NCBI RefSeq assembly: GCF_000756305.1
Contig: NZ_JRFE01000014.1
Coordinates: forward strand, 666,220 to 730,219
Direction of reading: 5' to 3'
Length of the DNA stretch: 64,000 nt
DNA from: Myxosarcina sp. GI1
GTDB lineage: Bacteria; Cyanobacteriota; Cyanobacteriia; Cyanobacteriales; Xenococcaceae
The notes beneath the pieces are model-generated. The model was not told where the DNA came from. It did no database searches and saw only the letters and a program-made list of their open reading frames with translations. The translations under genes and the position numbers were made by a program. This document shows, piece by piece, positions 9,459 through 18,900 of the stretch. Position 1 is the first letter of the stretch. Each line of letters opens with the position of its first letter.

Positions 9459-10454
9459 ATGAGAAAACTCTACTTTTTAGTGCCTGGAACCAAAGGTAAA
9501 TTCGGTGGTGGTGGGCTGTGGGCAGAATTAAATACTTATAATCTGGCAGCGCAAATTTGTGAGGCAGAAATTGTTACCTATCGGCAACAAGAAGCAGAAC
9601 ATTTATTTATTGCAGAAGTTTTAAAACGTAGCGATTTAAAAACGAGTATTTTTGTTATTGGTTGGGGATTTGACGTACCCAAACTAGTAGCTAAATTAAA
9701 TAATTATCATCTTATCTATCACGCTCATAGTTCGGGCTATGGTTTCAGACTGCCGCCGAACATACCCATAATTACTGTCAGTCGCAACACGATGGGTTAT
9801 TGGGGACAGCAAGCAGCAAATAATTTAATTTTTTATTTACCCAATCAAATTGGCGATGAGTTTCGCAACTTAAATCAAATGCGAGATATTGATGTTTTGG
9901 TGCAAACTCGTAAATCTTCAGCCTATTTACTTCAGCAATTAGTACCTGCCCTGCAAACGCGCTGTCGTGTCAAACTTCTAGAAGGTTATGTCGAAGATCT
10001 AGCAGGTTTGTTCAATCGCAGTCAAATTTATCTTTACGACTCTGCTGAATATTGGGTAGTAAGCGGCGTTAGTGAAGGGTTTGGCTTGCCTCCCCTGGAA
10101 GCTCTAGCTTGTGGCTGCCAGGTATTTTCCAGCGTCAATCATGGCTTGGCAGACTATCTCGATCCTGGCTTTAACTGTCACAAAATTGCTGGATATGCTT
10201 TAGAGTACGATTTGCAGCGAATTATGTCCGTATTAAAATCTAGCGAAAAATCTAGCTTACCCGAGTCTTTTTTTGCTGAATATCGTCGAGAACACTTGAG
10301 TAAACGACTGAAGACTATTCTCAAAGAAATCAATAGTTTTTTTGACTTTCAAACTGATAATTACGCTTCAATTTCCAGTTTGACTTCTTGGCGCATCAAA
10401 CAGTTATGGTTTCAGCAATTGCTGATAAAACTGCGTAAGTTAAAGAAAAGTTAA
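9459..10454 (+). CDS. Glycosyltransferase family 4-like protein
   Basis: 331 residues. The N-terminal half begins MRKLYFLVPGTKGKFGGGGLWAELN, with a glycine-rich loop typical of the acceptor-side Rossmann fold of GT-B enzymes. The C-terminal half carries VSGVSEGFGLPPLEALACGCQVFSS (about 205-225), the retaining GT4 nucleotide-sugar motif (E-G-F-G-L-P-P-x-E-A-x-A-C-G). Substrate cannot be predicted. It stands alone, about 170 bases after the kinase gene and followed by a terminator. Cytoplasmic, possibly acting on exopolysaccharide or lipid-linked sugars. Confidence 0.8.
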   Translation: MRKLYFLVPGTKGKFGGGGLWAELNTYNLAAQICEAEIVTYRQQEAEHLFIAEVLKRSDLKTSIFVIGWGFDVPKLVAKLNNYHLIYHAHSSGYGFRLPPNIPIITVSRNTMGYWGQQAANNLIFYLPNQIGDEFRNLNQMRDIDVLVQTRKSSAYLLQQLVPALQTRCRVKLLEGYVEDLAGLFNRSQIYLYDSAEYWVVSGVSEGFGLPPLEALACGCQVFSSVNHGLADYLDPGFNCHKIAGYALEYDLQRIMSVLKSSEKSSLPESFFAEYRREHLSKRLKTILKEINSFFDFQTDNYASISSLTSWRIKQLWFQQLLIKLRKLKKS

Positions 10455-10529
10455 GAAAATAGGCTTTTTCTTCTACTTTATCTGTCTCATTCATCAAATG
10501 TAAAAGTCTACTATTGTATGTTCTTTCTA

Positions 10530-10562
10530 CCCTGCAAGGTTCTGCATTAGCAGGGGGTTTTG
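10530..10562 (+). terminator. Rho-independent terminator
   Basis: Stem CCCTGC / GCAGGG with a 14-base loop, followed by GGTTTTGTG. It lies 75 bases after the glycosyltransferase stop and before the gyrA leader. Confidence 0.65.
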
Positions 10563-10681
10563 TGTTAAAATTTAAGAATAAAATGCAATTTTATTAGGTT
10601 TTATCGGCTAAAAAAGGAAGAAAAACGCAATTTATTAGCCTTTAATCCAAATTATGGCATATATTTGGAGTTTTTTATTAT

Positions 10682-13234
10682 ATGACCACTTCCCAGGAAC
10701 GGATTATTCCTACCGATCTGAGTAACGAAATGTCGCGCTCCTATCTGGAGTACGCCATGAGCGTAATTGTGGGACGAGCCTTACCAGATGCTAGGGATGG
10801 TCTAAAACCGGTCCATCGTCGTATTCTCTATGCTATGTACGAATTGGGGCTTACTTCAGATCGTCCGTTTCGTAAATGCGCTCGTGTAGTAGGGGAAGTT
10901 TTAGGTAAATATCACCCTCATGGCGATACTGCTGTTTACGATGCTCTAGTCAGAATGGCACAAAGCTTTTCGATGCGGAATCCTTTGGTTGACGGACATG
11001 GAAACTTTGGCTCTATTGATAACGATCCTCCAGCAGCAATGCGTTATACGGAGTGTCGTCTGCAATCGTTGGCTACGGATGCTTTATTACGAGATATCGA
11101 GGCAGAAACCGTAGATTTTGCCGACAACTTCGACGGTTCGCAACAAGAACCCGTAGTGCTTCCTGCCAGAGTTCCCCAGTTACTACTTAACGGTTCTTCT
11201 GGTATTGCCGTAGGTATGGCAACCAATATTCCCCCCCACAATTTGGGCGAATTGATCGAAGGCACGATCGCGTTAATTCAAAATCCCGAAATTAGCGATC
11301 GCGAGTTGATGCAATATATTAAAGGTCCCGATTTTCCTACAGGTGGTCAGATTATCGGTCGCGCTGGTATTAGAGATGCTTATATTACGGGTAGAGGGTC
11401 GATTACCATGCGAGGGGTGGCGGCAATTGAAACTATCGCCCCTAGAGGCAGACAGGAAAAAGAAGCGATTATTATTACTCAGTTGCCCTATCAAACTAAT
11501 AAAGCTTCTCTCATTGAAAAAATTGCCGATCTCGTTAACGATAAAAAAATTGAAGGCATTTCCGATATTCGGGATGAGAGCGATCGCAACGGGATGAGAA
11601 TCGTTATCGAACTCAAGCGCGATGCTTATCCCCGTGTCGTACTCAATAATCTCTATAAACAAACTCCCCTACAGGCTAACTTTGGGGCGAATATGTTGGC
11701 GTTAGTCAGCAGCGAACCCCTACTGCTGACAATCAAGCAATTCTTACAGGTATTTATTGACTTTCGTATCGAAGCTATTACTCGGCGTACTCAGTACCAA
11801 CTGCGAAAAGCCGAAGAAAGAGATCATTTATTACAGGGCTTATTAATTGCTTTACAAAATATCGAGCCAATTATTCAGTTAATTCGCAGTGCTGCCGATA
11901 CGGCTACAGCTAGAGAAGAGTTAATTGCCAGATTTAGTTTTTCTCAAACTCAAGCCGATGCTATCTTGCAGATGCAGCTAAGAAGACTGACAGCTTTAGA
12001 AGCAGAAAAAATTCAGGCAGAACATGAAGAATTGCTGCGTCAGATCGCCGACTTTCAAGATATTTTGGCAAGACGAGAACGCATTGAGGCAATCATTCAG
12101 GCAGAAGTTACCGAGATTAAAAATACTCATGCTACGCCACGACGTACCGAAATTATTCAGGGTGAAGGAGATCTATTAGATACAGATCTAATCGCCAACG
12201 AACAGGCGGTAATTTTACTAACCGAACAAGGTTATATCAAACGTATGCCCGTAGGCACTTTTGACATCCAGAATCGTGCTACCAGAGGTAAAGCCGCAGC
12301 CAAAATTAAAGACGATGATGTAGTCAAACACTTCATGACCTGTTGCGATCACGATACAGTGTTGTTTTTTAGCGATCGCGGCGTAGTTTATTCGGTAAAT
12401 GCCTATCAAATTCCCGCTACCTCTCGTACCGCTAGAGGAATTCCCTTAGTGCAGATGTTGCCAATTTCCCAAGAGGAAAGAATCACCTCCGTCGTAGCCG
12501 TAAGCGAATTTACTCAAGAGCAGTATTTAGTGATGCTAACTGCTAAAGGCTACATCAAAAAAACCGCCCTGTCGGCATTTAGCAATATTCGTTCTAATGG
12601 CTTGATTGCTATTTGTCTGGAAGAAGGTGACGAATTGCGATGGGTACGTTTGGCAACTGAAGAAGACAGCATCATTATCGGTACTCGTCAGGGTATGGCA
12701 ATTCATTTTCAGGCTAACAATCGGCAACTGCGACCTTTGGGCAGAGCAACTAAAGGCGTTAAGTCAATGAAGCTTAAAGGGCAAGACGAACTAATCAGCA
12801 TGGATATCATTCCTGCCCAAATTGTGGCAACTATCGACACCAACGGCGATGACGATGATGAAGAAAGCGAAGAATTAACTACAGAAGATGTCAATCGCGG
12901 TCCCTGGGTATTGGCTATTACTACCAATGGTTATGGCAAACGAGTGCCAATTACTAAATTCCGCCTGCAAAATCGGGCGGGAATGGGAGTAAGAGCAATT
13001 AAGTTCAAAACTCCTGGAGACTGTCTGGCAGCCGTCGATATAGTCAATCCCGAAGACGAATTTTTAATTATCACCAATCGCGGGATTATGATTCGTCAAG
13101 CAGTAGATGCTATTTCGCAACAGTCGCGCAACGCTACGGGGGTAAGAGTACAAAAACTAGATGGTGATGATGCGATCGCTGCCGTCGCTTTAGTTCCGCC
13201 AGTAGAAGAGGAGGCACTAGCCGAAGTGGAATAA
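10682..13234 (+). CDS. gyrA: DNA gyrase subunit A
   Basis: 850 residues. Breaks and rejoins DNA in the GyrA2B2 complex that introduces negative supercoils. The winged-helix and tower regions are typical, and the catalytic tyrosine lies in AAMRYTE at residue 122, the same position as in E. coli GyrA. The quinolone-contact region reads [17 protein letters not shown]. The C-terminal beta-pinwheel (about 505-830) has the degenerate GyrA box QNRATRGKA rather than QRRGGKG, a form I believe common in cyanobacteria. An acidic loop (DDDDEESEE) lies between blades. ParC is the alternative, but the pinwheel and length favour GyrA. SD-like GGAG lies 9 bases before ATG. Confidence 0.92.
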   Translation: MTTSQERIIPTDLSNEMSRSYLEYAMSVIVGRALPDARDGLKPVHRRILYAMYELGLTSDRPFRKCARVVGEVLGKYHPHGDTAVYDALVRMAQSFSMRNPLVDGHGNFGSIDNDPPAAMRYTECRLQSLATDALLRDIEAETVDFADNFDGSQQEPVVLPARVPQLLLNGSSGIAVGMATNIPPHNLGELIEGTIALIQNPEISDRELMQYIKGPDFPTGGQIIGRAGIRDAYITGRGSITMRGVAAIETIAPRGRQEKEAIIITQLPYQTNKASLIEKIADLVNDKKIEGISDIRDESDRNGMRIVIELKRDAYPRVVLNNLYKQTPLQANFGANMLALVSSEPLLLTIKQFLQVFIDFRIEAITRRTQYQLRKAEERDHLLQGLLIALQNIEPIIQLIRSAADTATAREELIARFSFSQTQADAILQMQLRRLTALEAEKIQAEHEELLRQIADFQDILARRERIEAIIQAEVTEIKNTHATPRRTEIIQGEGDLLDTDLIANEQAVILLTEQGYIKRMPVGTFDIQNRATRGKAAAKIKDDDVVKHFMTCCDHDTVLFFSDRGVVYSVNAYQIPATSRTARGIPLVQMLPISQEERITSVVAVSEFTQEQYLVMLTAKGYIKKTALSAFSNIRSNGLIAICLEEGDELRWVRLATEEDSIIIGTRQGMAIHFQANNRQLRPLGRATKGVKSMKLKGQDELISMDIIPAQIVATIDTNGDDDDEESEELTTEDVNRGPWVLAITTNGYGKRVPITKFRLQNRAGMGVRAIKFKTPGDCLAAVDIVNPEDEFLIITNRGIMIRQAVDAISQQSRNATGVRVQKLDGDDAIAAVALVPPVEEEALAEVE

Positions 13235-13280
13235 ATTTGAAAAAGGGCAGATGAAGGCTGTCCGTGTCTAAAAAACTTTT

Positions 13281-13323
13281 TTCCCCGTCGATTTTTTTTG
13301 TTTATTGCTTAAGCGGCGGGGAA
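13281..13323 (+). terminator. Probable gyrA terminator
   Basis: Inverted repeat TTCCCCGTCG / CGGCGGGGAA (one G-T wobble) with a 23-base T-rich loop, about 50 bases after the gyrA stop. A run of eight T follows a few bases later (13335-13343). Confidence 0.55.
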
Positions 13324-13438
13324 ATTTCGATCGGCTTTTTTTTGAAATAAATTTTTTAAATTGCGATCGCATTTCAAACTGGTACAGTCATAAAAAGTGT
13401 TGAAATAATCAAAGTTTGGAAATAAAGCTGCTTAATAT

Positions 13439-14218
13439 TCAAGAATCTTTATGACGACACGGATGACCGAACCAAGCAGAATCATCTTTACCATCATATT
13501 TGTCTTTCAGTAACTCAGAGACTTGTTCCATATTACCCTCAGCAGCAATCCAGCCATTTTCAATATCGGGAAAGTCTTGCTTGCAGTTTTCACATTTTTT
13601 ATCGGAGTAAAAGCGAATCGGACACCAAAATGACTCTACGTTTCTCAACATCTCCGTACCTAGCGACCATACACCAGTCATCCAGTCGCAGTACAAACAC
13701 CAAATTAGATCGTAGCCAATCAAACCTTCAAATTTCTGGCGCGAAACATTGACCCAGTCTTTTGCTTGATATTTGGGCAAGCCAATTAATGACGTTAGTG
13801 GCGGATAGACAATTGCTTCGGCAAAGCGTACAAACCAAAACACGGGAATTGCTAAAGCTGTAATCCAGATTGCCAGATGATTGCGCCAACCACCAAAAAT
13901 ACCGCTCATAGTAAGAGCGATTTTGCCGCGATTGGAATTTTTGCGATTGGCTAGTTCGTGTCCAATTATCCAGATCCATAAAACGCTCAGTTCGGCTACT
14001 AAAGCTACCAATACACCCAGCCAACCCTCTACAAAAGAACCGATCGCCAGAGGCAACAGCATAAAATATGCTAAAACTAAATCGATTCCAGGTGCCTGAC
14101 AACAGAACTCAGAAAGATTTTTGCCAAACTTTCCCAGACGGGGCAAAGATTGTAAAACAACAACACCTGTAACTAAAGCAACGACTAAATATAGATAAAG
14201 CTCGATTATGAGTTCCAT
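13439..14218 (-). CDS. Conserved membrane protein with Cys-rich tail, unknown function
   Basis: 259 residues. Four hydrophobic segments are visible: residues 3-24 (IIELYLYLVVALVTGVVVL), about 47-66, 68-88 (GVLVALVAELSVLWIWIIG) and 113-135 (HLAIWITALAIPVFWFVRF). The C-terminal half is soluble and contains cysteines in CLYCDW, FWCP, KCENC and HPCRH, which could bind a metal or form disulfides. I do not recognise the family. It converges with gyrA and is divergent from lpxB. It ends in basic and acidic residues with no known domain. Confidence 0.7.
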   Translation of the reverse strand: MELIIELYLYLVVALVTGVVVLQSLPRLGKFGKNLSEFCCQAPGIDLVLAYFMLLPLAIGSFVEGWLGVLVALVAELSVLWIWIIGHELANRKNSNRGKIALTMSGIFGGWRNHLAIWITALAIPVFWFVRFAEAIVYPPLTSLIGLPKYQAKDWVNVSRQKFEGLIGYDLIWCLYCDWMTGVWSLGTEMLRNVESFWCPIRFYSDKKCENCKQDFPDIENGWIAAEGNMEQVSELLKDKYDGKDDSAWFGHPCRHKDS

Positions 14219-14387
14219 TTTGCTATCTCAGATAAAAAATCTCCAACAGTACTTTTAACAACTGCTTGTCATTTAAGATATCGAACATTAGACAGATTAG
14301 ACAAAATAGTGTGAAAGCTTAATAAATACTTTTCTATTTCAAGAGAGCGAGCGATTACGATCGATACTGCAAATTTAGAGTCGAACG

Positions 14388-15545
14388 ATGCAAATTTTTA
14401 TTAGTACGGGTGAGGTTTCGGGAGATTTACAGGGAGCGATGTTAGTTGAGGCATTGTATCGTCTAGCATCCCTTAGCGAAATCGAACTAGAAATAGTTGC
14501 CCTGGGTGGCGATCGCATGAAAACAGCAGGTGCGTCTTTAATTGCTAATACTGCTCGTATTGGTTCGGTTGGGTTGTTAGAAGCCATACCTTTTGTGCTA
14601 CCAACTTTAAAAATTCAAAGACAAACCCAACAGTATTTAAGACAAAATCCGCCTGACATTTTAGTATTAATAGACTATCCTGCTTCTAACTTAGCGATCG
14701 CCAGCTTTGTTAACAAACATTTGCCCCAAGTACCGATAATCTATTACATCGCTCCTCAAGACTGGGCAGCACCAATGTTAGGTAATACCAATAAAATTAC
14801 TAAGCTAGTAGACAAAATCCTGGCAATTTTTCCTGAAGAAGCCAATTATTTTAAGGCTAGAGATGTTGAAGTTAATTGGATCGGACATCCTCTATTAGAT
14901 CGTTTGGCAAGTGCGCCAGATAGAGAAACCGCTCGTAAAACATTGAGTATTAAACCTCAAGAGCAAATTATCACTCTACTACCAGCTTCCCGCCAACAAG
15001 AGATTGAGTATTTATTACCAATAATCTGTCAGGCAGCCAGAGAAATTCAGCAGCATTTGCCGAAAGTACGATTTTTAATTCCCATTTCCCTGGAAATATA
15101 TCGTCAACAAATTACTGCTGCCGTTGCCGAATATAATTTGCCCGCAACTATTTTAAAAGAACAAACCTTAGAAGCGATCGCGGCTGCCGATCTAGCGATC
15201 GCCAAATCGGGTACGGTCAATCTAGAAATCGCCTTACTTAACATTCCTCAAGTAATTATTTATCGCCTCAATCCCGTTACGGCTTGGGTAGCGCGATATT
15301 TGCTAGGGTTTGATATTCCTCTAATTTCTCCACCTAATTTAGTCGTCGGCAGAGAAATAGTACCAGAGTTGGTTCAAGAAAGAGCCACTGTAGATAATTT
15401 GCGTGTGTGCGCTTTAGAACTATTGTTAAATGAACGCAAGCGACAACAGATATTTCATGATTATCAGCAGATGCGTTCTTTATTAGGAAAAGTTGGAGTA
15501 TGCGATCGCGCCGCATTGGAAATACTGAAGTTTTCTAAGTGCTAA
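14388..15545 (+). CDS. lpxB: Lipid-A-disaccharide synthase
   Basis: 385 residues, GT19 family. It joins UDP-2,3-diacylglucosamine and lipid X to form the lipid A disaccharide at the inner membrane. N-terminus MQIFISTGEVSGDLQGAMLVEAL carries the family signature S-x-G-E-x-S-G-D. Further motifs are ALGGDRMKTAG, IDYPASNLAIA, YYIAPQDWAA and the donor-site region AKSGTVNLEIALLNIPQVIIYR. Length and motifs are normal. Other lpx genes are not next to it. Confidence 0.93.
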   Translation: MQIFISTGEVSGDLQGAMLVEALYRLASLSEIELEIVALGGDRMKTAGASLIANTARIGSVGLLEAIPFVLPTLKIQRQTQQYLRQNPPDILVLIDYPASNLAIASFVNKHLPQVPIIYYIAPQDWAAPMLGNTNKITKLVDKILAIFPEEANYFKARDVEVNWIGHPLLDRLASAPDRETARKTLSIKPQEQIITLLPASRQQEIEYLLPIICQAAREIQQHLPKVRFLIPISLEIYRQQITAAVAEYNLPATILKEQTLEAIAAADLAIAKSGTVNLEIALLNIPQVIIYRLNPVTAWVARYLLGFDIPLISPPNLVVGREIVPELVQERATVDNLRVCALELLLNERKRQQIFHDYQQMRSLLGKVGVCDRAALEILKFSKC

Positions 15546-15939
15546 CAAGCCAAACCTTAAACTCCTGCTTCAGAAAATGTGATTTCATCTACGTAAAATC
15601 GTGGATTAATTTAAGCTTCAATACTTATAACTAGTTGAATATACGGTTATAAAAGTTACTCTTAACTTACATAATCTAAAGTATTAACTGGTATTACGTA
15701 CTCATCGCTCTGTGAAGATTGGGAAAGAGTAAAGGGGATTCGGCATACGCCGAATCGACGTAGTCTGGAGGGCATTAAAAAATTTATTCGTCTTTCCGCT
15801 TTTGCTTCTTGAAACTACTATTGTTCAGACATATTGCGTAACGTCAGGTATTAATCGATCGCGATACTTACTCTGCAAAAGATCGTGCAGAAAACACTAC
15901 AAAATCCATAGTATTTTGAGCATATAACCACCAAAATTA
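15546..15939. other. Intergenic region upstream of the CheB-CheR kinase
   Basis: About 390 bases with no credible gene. It holds a perfect 8-bp inverted repeat GATTCGGC/GCCGAATC at 15737-15756 with a 4-base loop, and a CGATCGCGATAC motif. The hairpin has no T run, so it is not a standard terminator; it may be a repeat unit or an operator. Confidence 0.5.
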
Positions 15940-18900
15940 ATGTCAGGGCAATATAAAGGCAGCTGTCAGCCAGAAACAAACAATAAGAATGATAATGCTA
16001 TAGAGACAGCAAAGGATAACTTTTACGTAGTTGGTATTGGTGCCTCAGCAGGAGGACTTAATGCCCTCAAAGAATTGTTCGGACGTTTGCCTGCCGATAG
16101 CGGTGCGGCATTTGTAGTCATTCAACATCTATCGCCAGATTATAAAAGTCTGATGAAAGAGTTGCTGCAACAGCATACTGAGATGATTGTTTATCGCACT
16201 ATAGAAGGTATGGAGCTACAGCCAAACTCGGTGTATCTAATACCTCCCGATAAAAACTTAACTTTAGAAGGAAATTTATTACATTTAGAACCACGTAGCA
16301 AAAATAGCGATCGCCAACCAAACTTTCCCATCGATATTTTTTTTAAATCACTGGCTAAAAATTTTGCTCGGCAAACGATTGGTGTAATTTTGTCGGGTTC
16401 TGGAAGTGATGGTAGTCAAGGTATTAGAGTAATAAAAGAGGCAGGTGGGGTGACGATAGTTCAAGAGCCAGCCACGGCAGAATTTGACGGAATGCCTTTA
16501 AGCGCGATTGATACTGGTGTAGTCGATCGCATTGTTCCGCTCGGTGAAATACCCCACCAAATCTATCAATGCCTGAATACGTCAGATACTCGTGCCGACT
16601 CAAGCTTGGAACAAAACAACTGGCTCGCTACCCAACAACTCAACGCAATTATAGATTTGCTGAGCGAAACTGAAAACTTAGATTTTTCTCATTATAAAAC
16701 CAATACTATATCTCGACGCATCGAACGGCGTCGTTCTATTGCTAACTTAGATAATATCGATAATTATATTCATCGGCTCAAAATCTCTGAAGCAGAAAGA
16801 AAAAAATTAGTTTCGGACTTATTGATTAACGTCACACATTTTTTTCGAGATAAACCAGCTTGGGATAATCTTAAAAACCAGATCTTGCCTTTGCTAGTCG
16901 AACAAGTAACTACGCATACAGAGTTGAGATTTTGGGTAACAGCTTGTTCTACAGGCGAAGAAGCCTACTCACTAGCAATTTTAATCGACGAGGTTCTGGC
17001 AGACTTACCCAAGCAGATTAGTTACAAAATCTTTGCTACAGATATCGATCGTCATGCTCTGCAAAAAGCCTCTCGGGGTATATATTCCCCCTCCATAGCT
17101 AATGATGTAGGAACCGAACGACTACAAAAATATTTTGTTGCCAAAGACAACTCCTATCAGGTAATACGTAGAATACGTAACAAAATTATTTTCTCCTTGC
17201 ACGATCTAACTAGCGATGCTGGATTTACTCGCATGCATTTTGTTAGCTGCCGCAACGTGCTAATCTATCTCCAGCCCAAATTACAAAATTTTGTACTACG
17301 CAATCTTCATTTTTCTTTAGTAACTAAAGGAGTGCTGTTTTTGGGAGAAGCCGAAACGGTTGAAACATTTGCTAAAGAGTTTAAAGTCTTAGACCGCAAA
17401 TGGAAAATCTATCAAAAACAAAGAGATATTAGATTATCCTTGCCTTTAAAGGAAAAACGTCAGGTCGCGCCTAAAAATTTATTAGGTACCATACAGCCTG
17501 TAGAAAAACATCAACTCGATTCAATTCTCGAACAAAGTCTCAAGGGATTATTAGCCGAATCGCAGTCTATCGCTCTAATTGTCGATCGCGACGACCAATT
17601 ACTTCGTGTATGTGGGGACAGCAAAGTCAAAATTTTTAAACCTCCTAGTGGCAAAATAACTACCAAAGTCACCAAAATGGTCGTTTCCGATCTACAGTTG
17701 CCACTTAATGCTGCTCTACACCGTGCCAGAAAAGAACAAAAAACAATTTTCTATCGAGGGATAAAACTTAATCTATCGGATAAAGCTAATAATATTAGTC
17801 TTAAAGTTATACCTTTATTTTCAGCTTCAGACGAGCGACATGGGCATTCTAGCTTAAGCTCGTCGAAGGAAAAATTTTGCCTGGTGCAAATTCAGGAAGA
17901 AATTTCTCTATTTATAGAAACAGCAGAAAAATTTGAGATTAACAATGAGGCTCAAAAACTCAATCTAGAGTTAGAACAAGAACTACAACATACCCGTGGC
18001 AATCTTCAAACACTGGTAGAGGAGCTAGAATTTACCAATGAAGAACAACAAGCGTCTAACGAAGAATTGACTGCTGCTAACGAAGAACTTCAAAGCACCA
18101 ACGAAGAACTTCAAAGCACCAACGAAGAATTGCATACGGTTAACAGAGAATACCAATACAAAATTCAAGAACTAATCGAACTCAACAACGATATTGATAA
18201 CTTACTTAAAAGTACCGATATTGGTGTCATATTTTTAGACCGAGATTTAAAAATTCGTAAATTTACTCCTGCTGCTACCGAAGCAGTTGCCTTACGTAAT
18301 GAAGATATAGACCGCCCCATTGAAGAACTTTCGCTGAGAATTGAATGCCCCGACTTGCAGGACTTGTTGGTTCGAGTTCTTGAGGATAAACAAACTATCG
18401 AACGTGAAGTAAAGCTCAAGCAAAACGATTCATATTTGTTGATGCGAGTTAATCTTTACATTACAGAAGAAGGAAATGATGACGGCATTGTTATTAGTTT
18501 TGTCAAGCTAGACGAAATTAAGAAAGTTCAACAGCAACTAAAAACAACCTTAAAGGCACTAAGTTATAGTGAAGCAAGATTGAATTTGGCTCTTTCAGCT
18601 GCCGACATCGGGACTTGGACTTTGGAGGCTAGCGGCAAATTGATTGGGGACGATCGCTTCTGTCAGCTTTATGGTATCGATCGCCAGCGAATGCCTAATT
18701 CTTTTGCAGCTTGGCTAGAGATAATCGAAATAAGCGATCGCCAACGAGTCAAAAAACAAATACAAACGGCTTTCAAAACTCAAAAATCTTGTCGAGTTGA
18801 ATACCGCGTTTTTCATCCTAACGGTAATGTTCGCTGGTTGGTAACTAAAGGTAAATTTTATCGGCAGCAAAACCTTAGTGAAGGTCGTATGGCGGGCGTG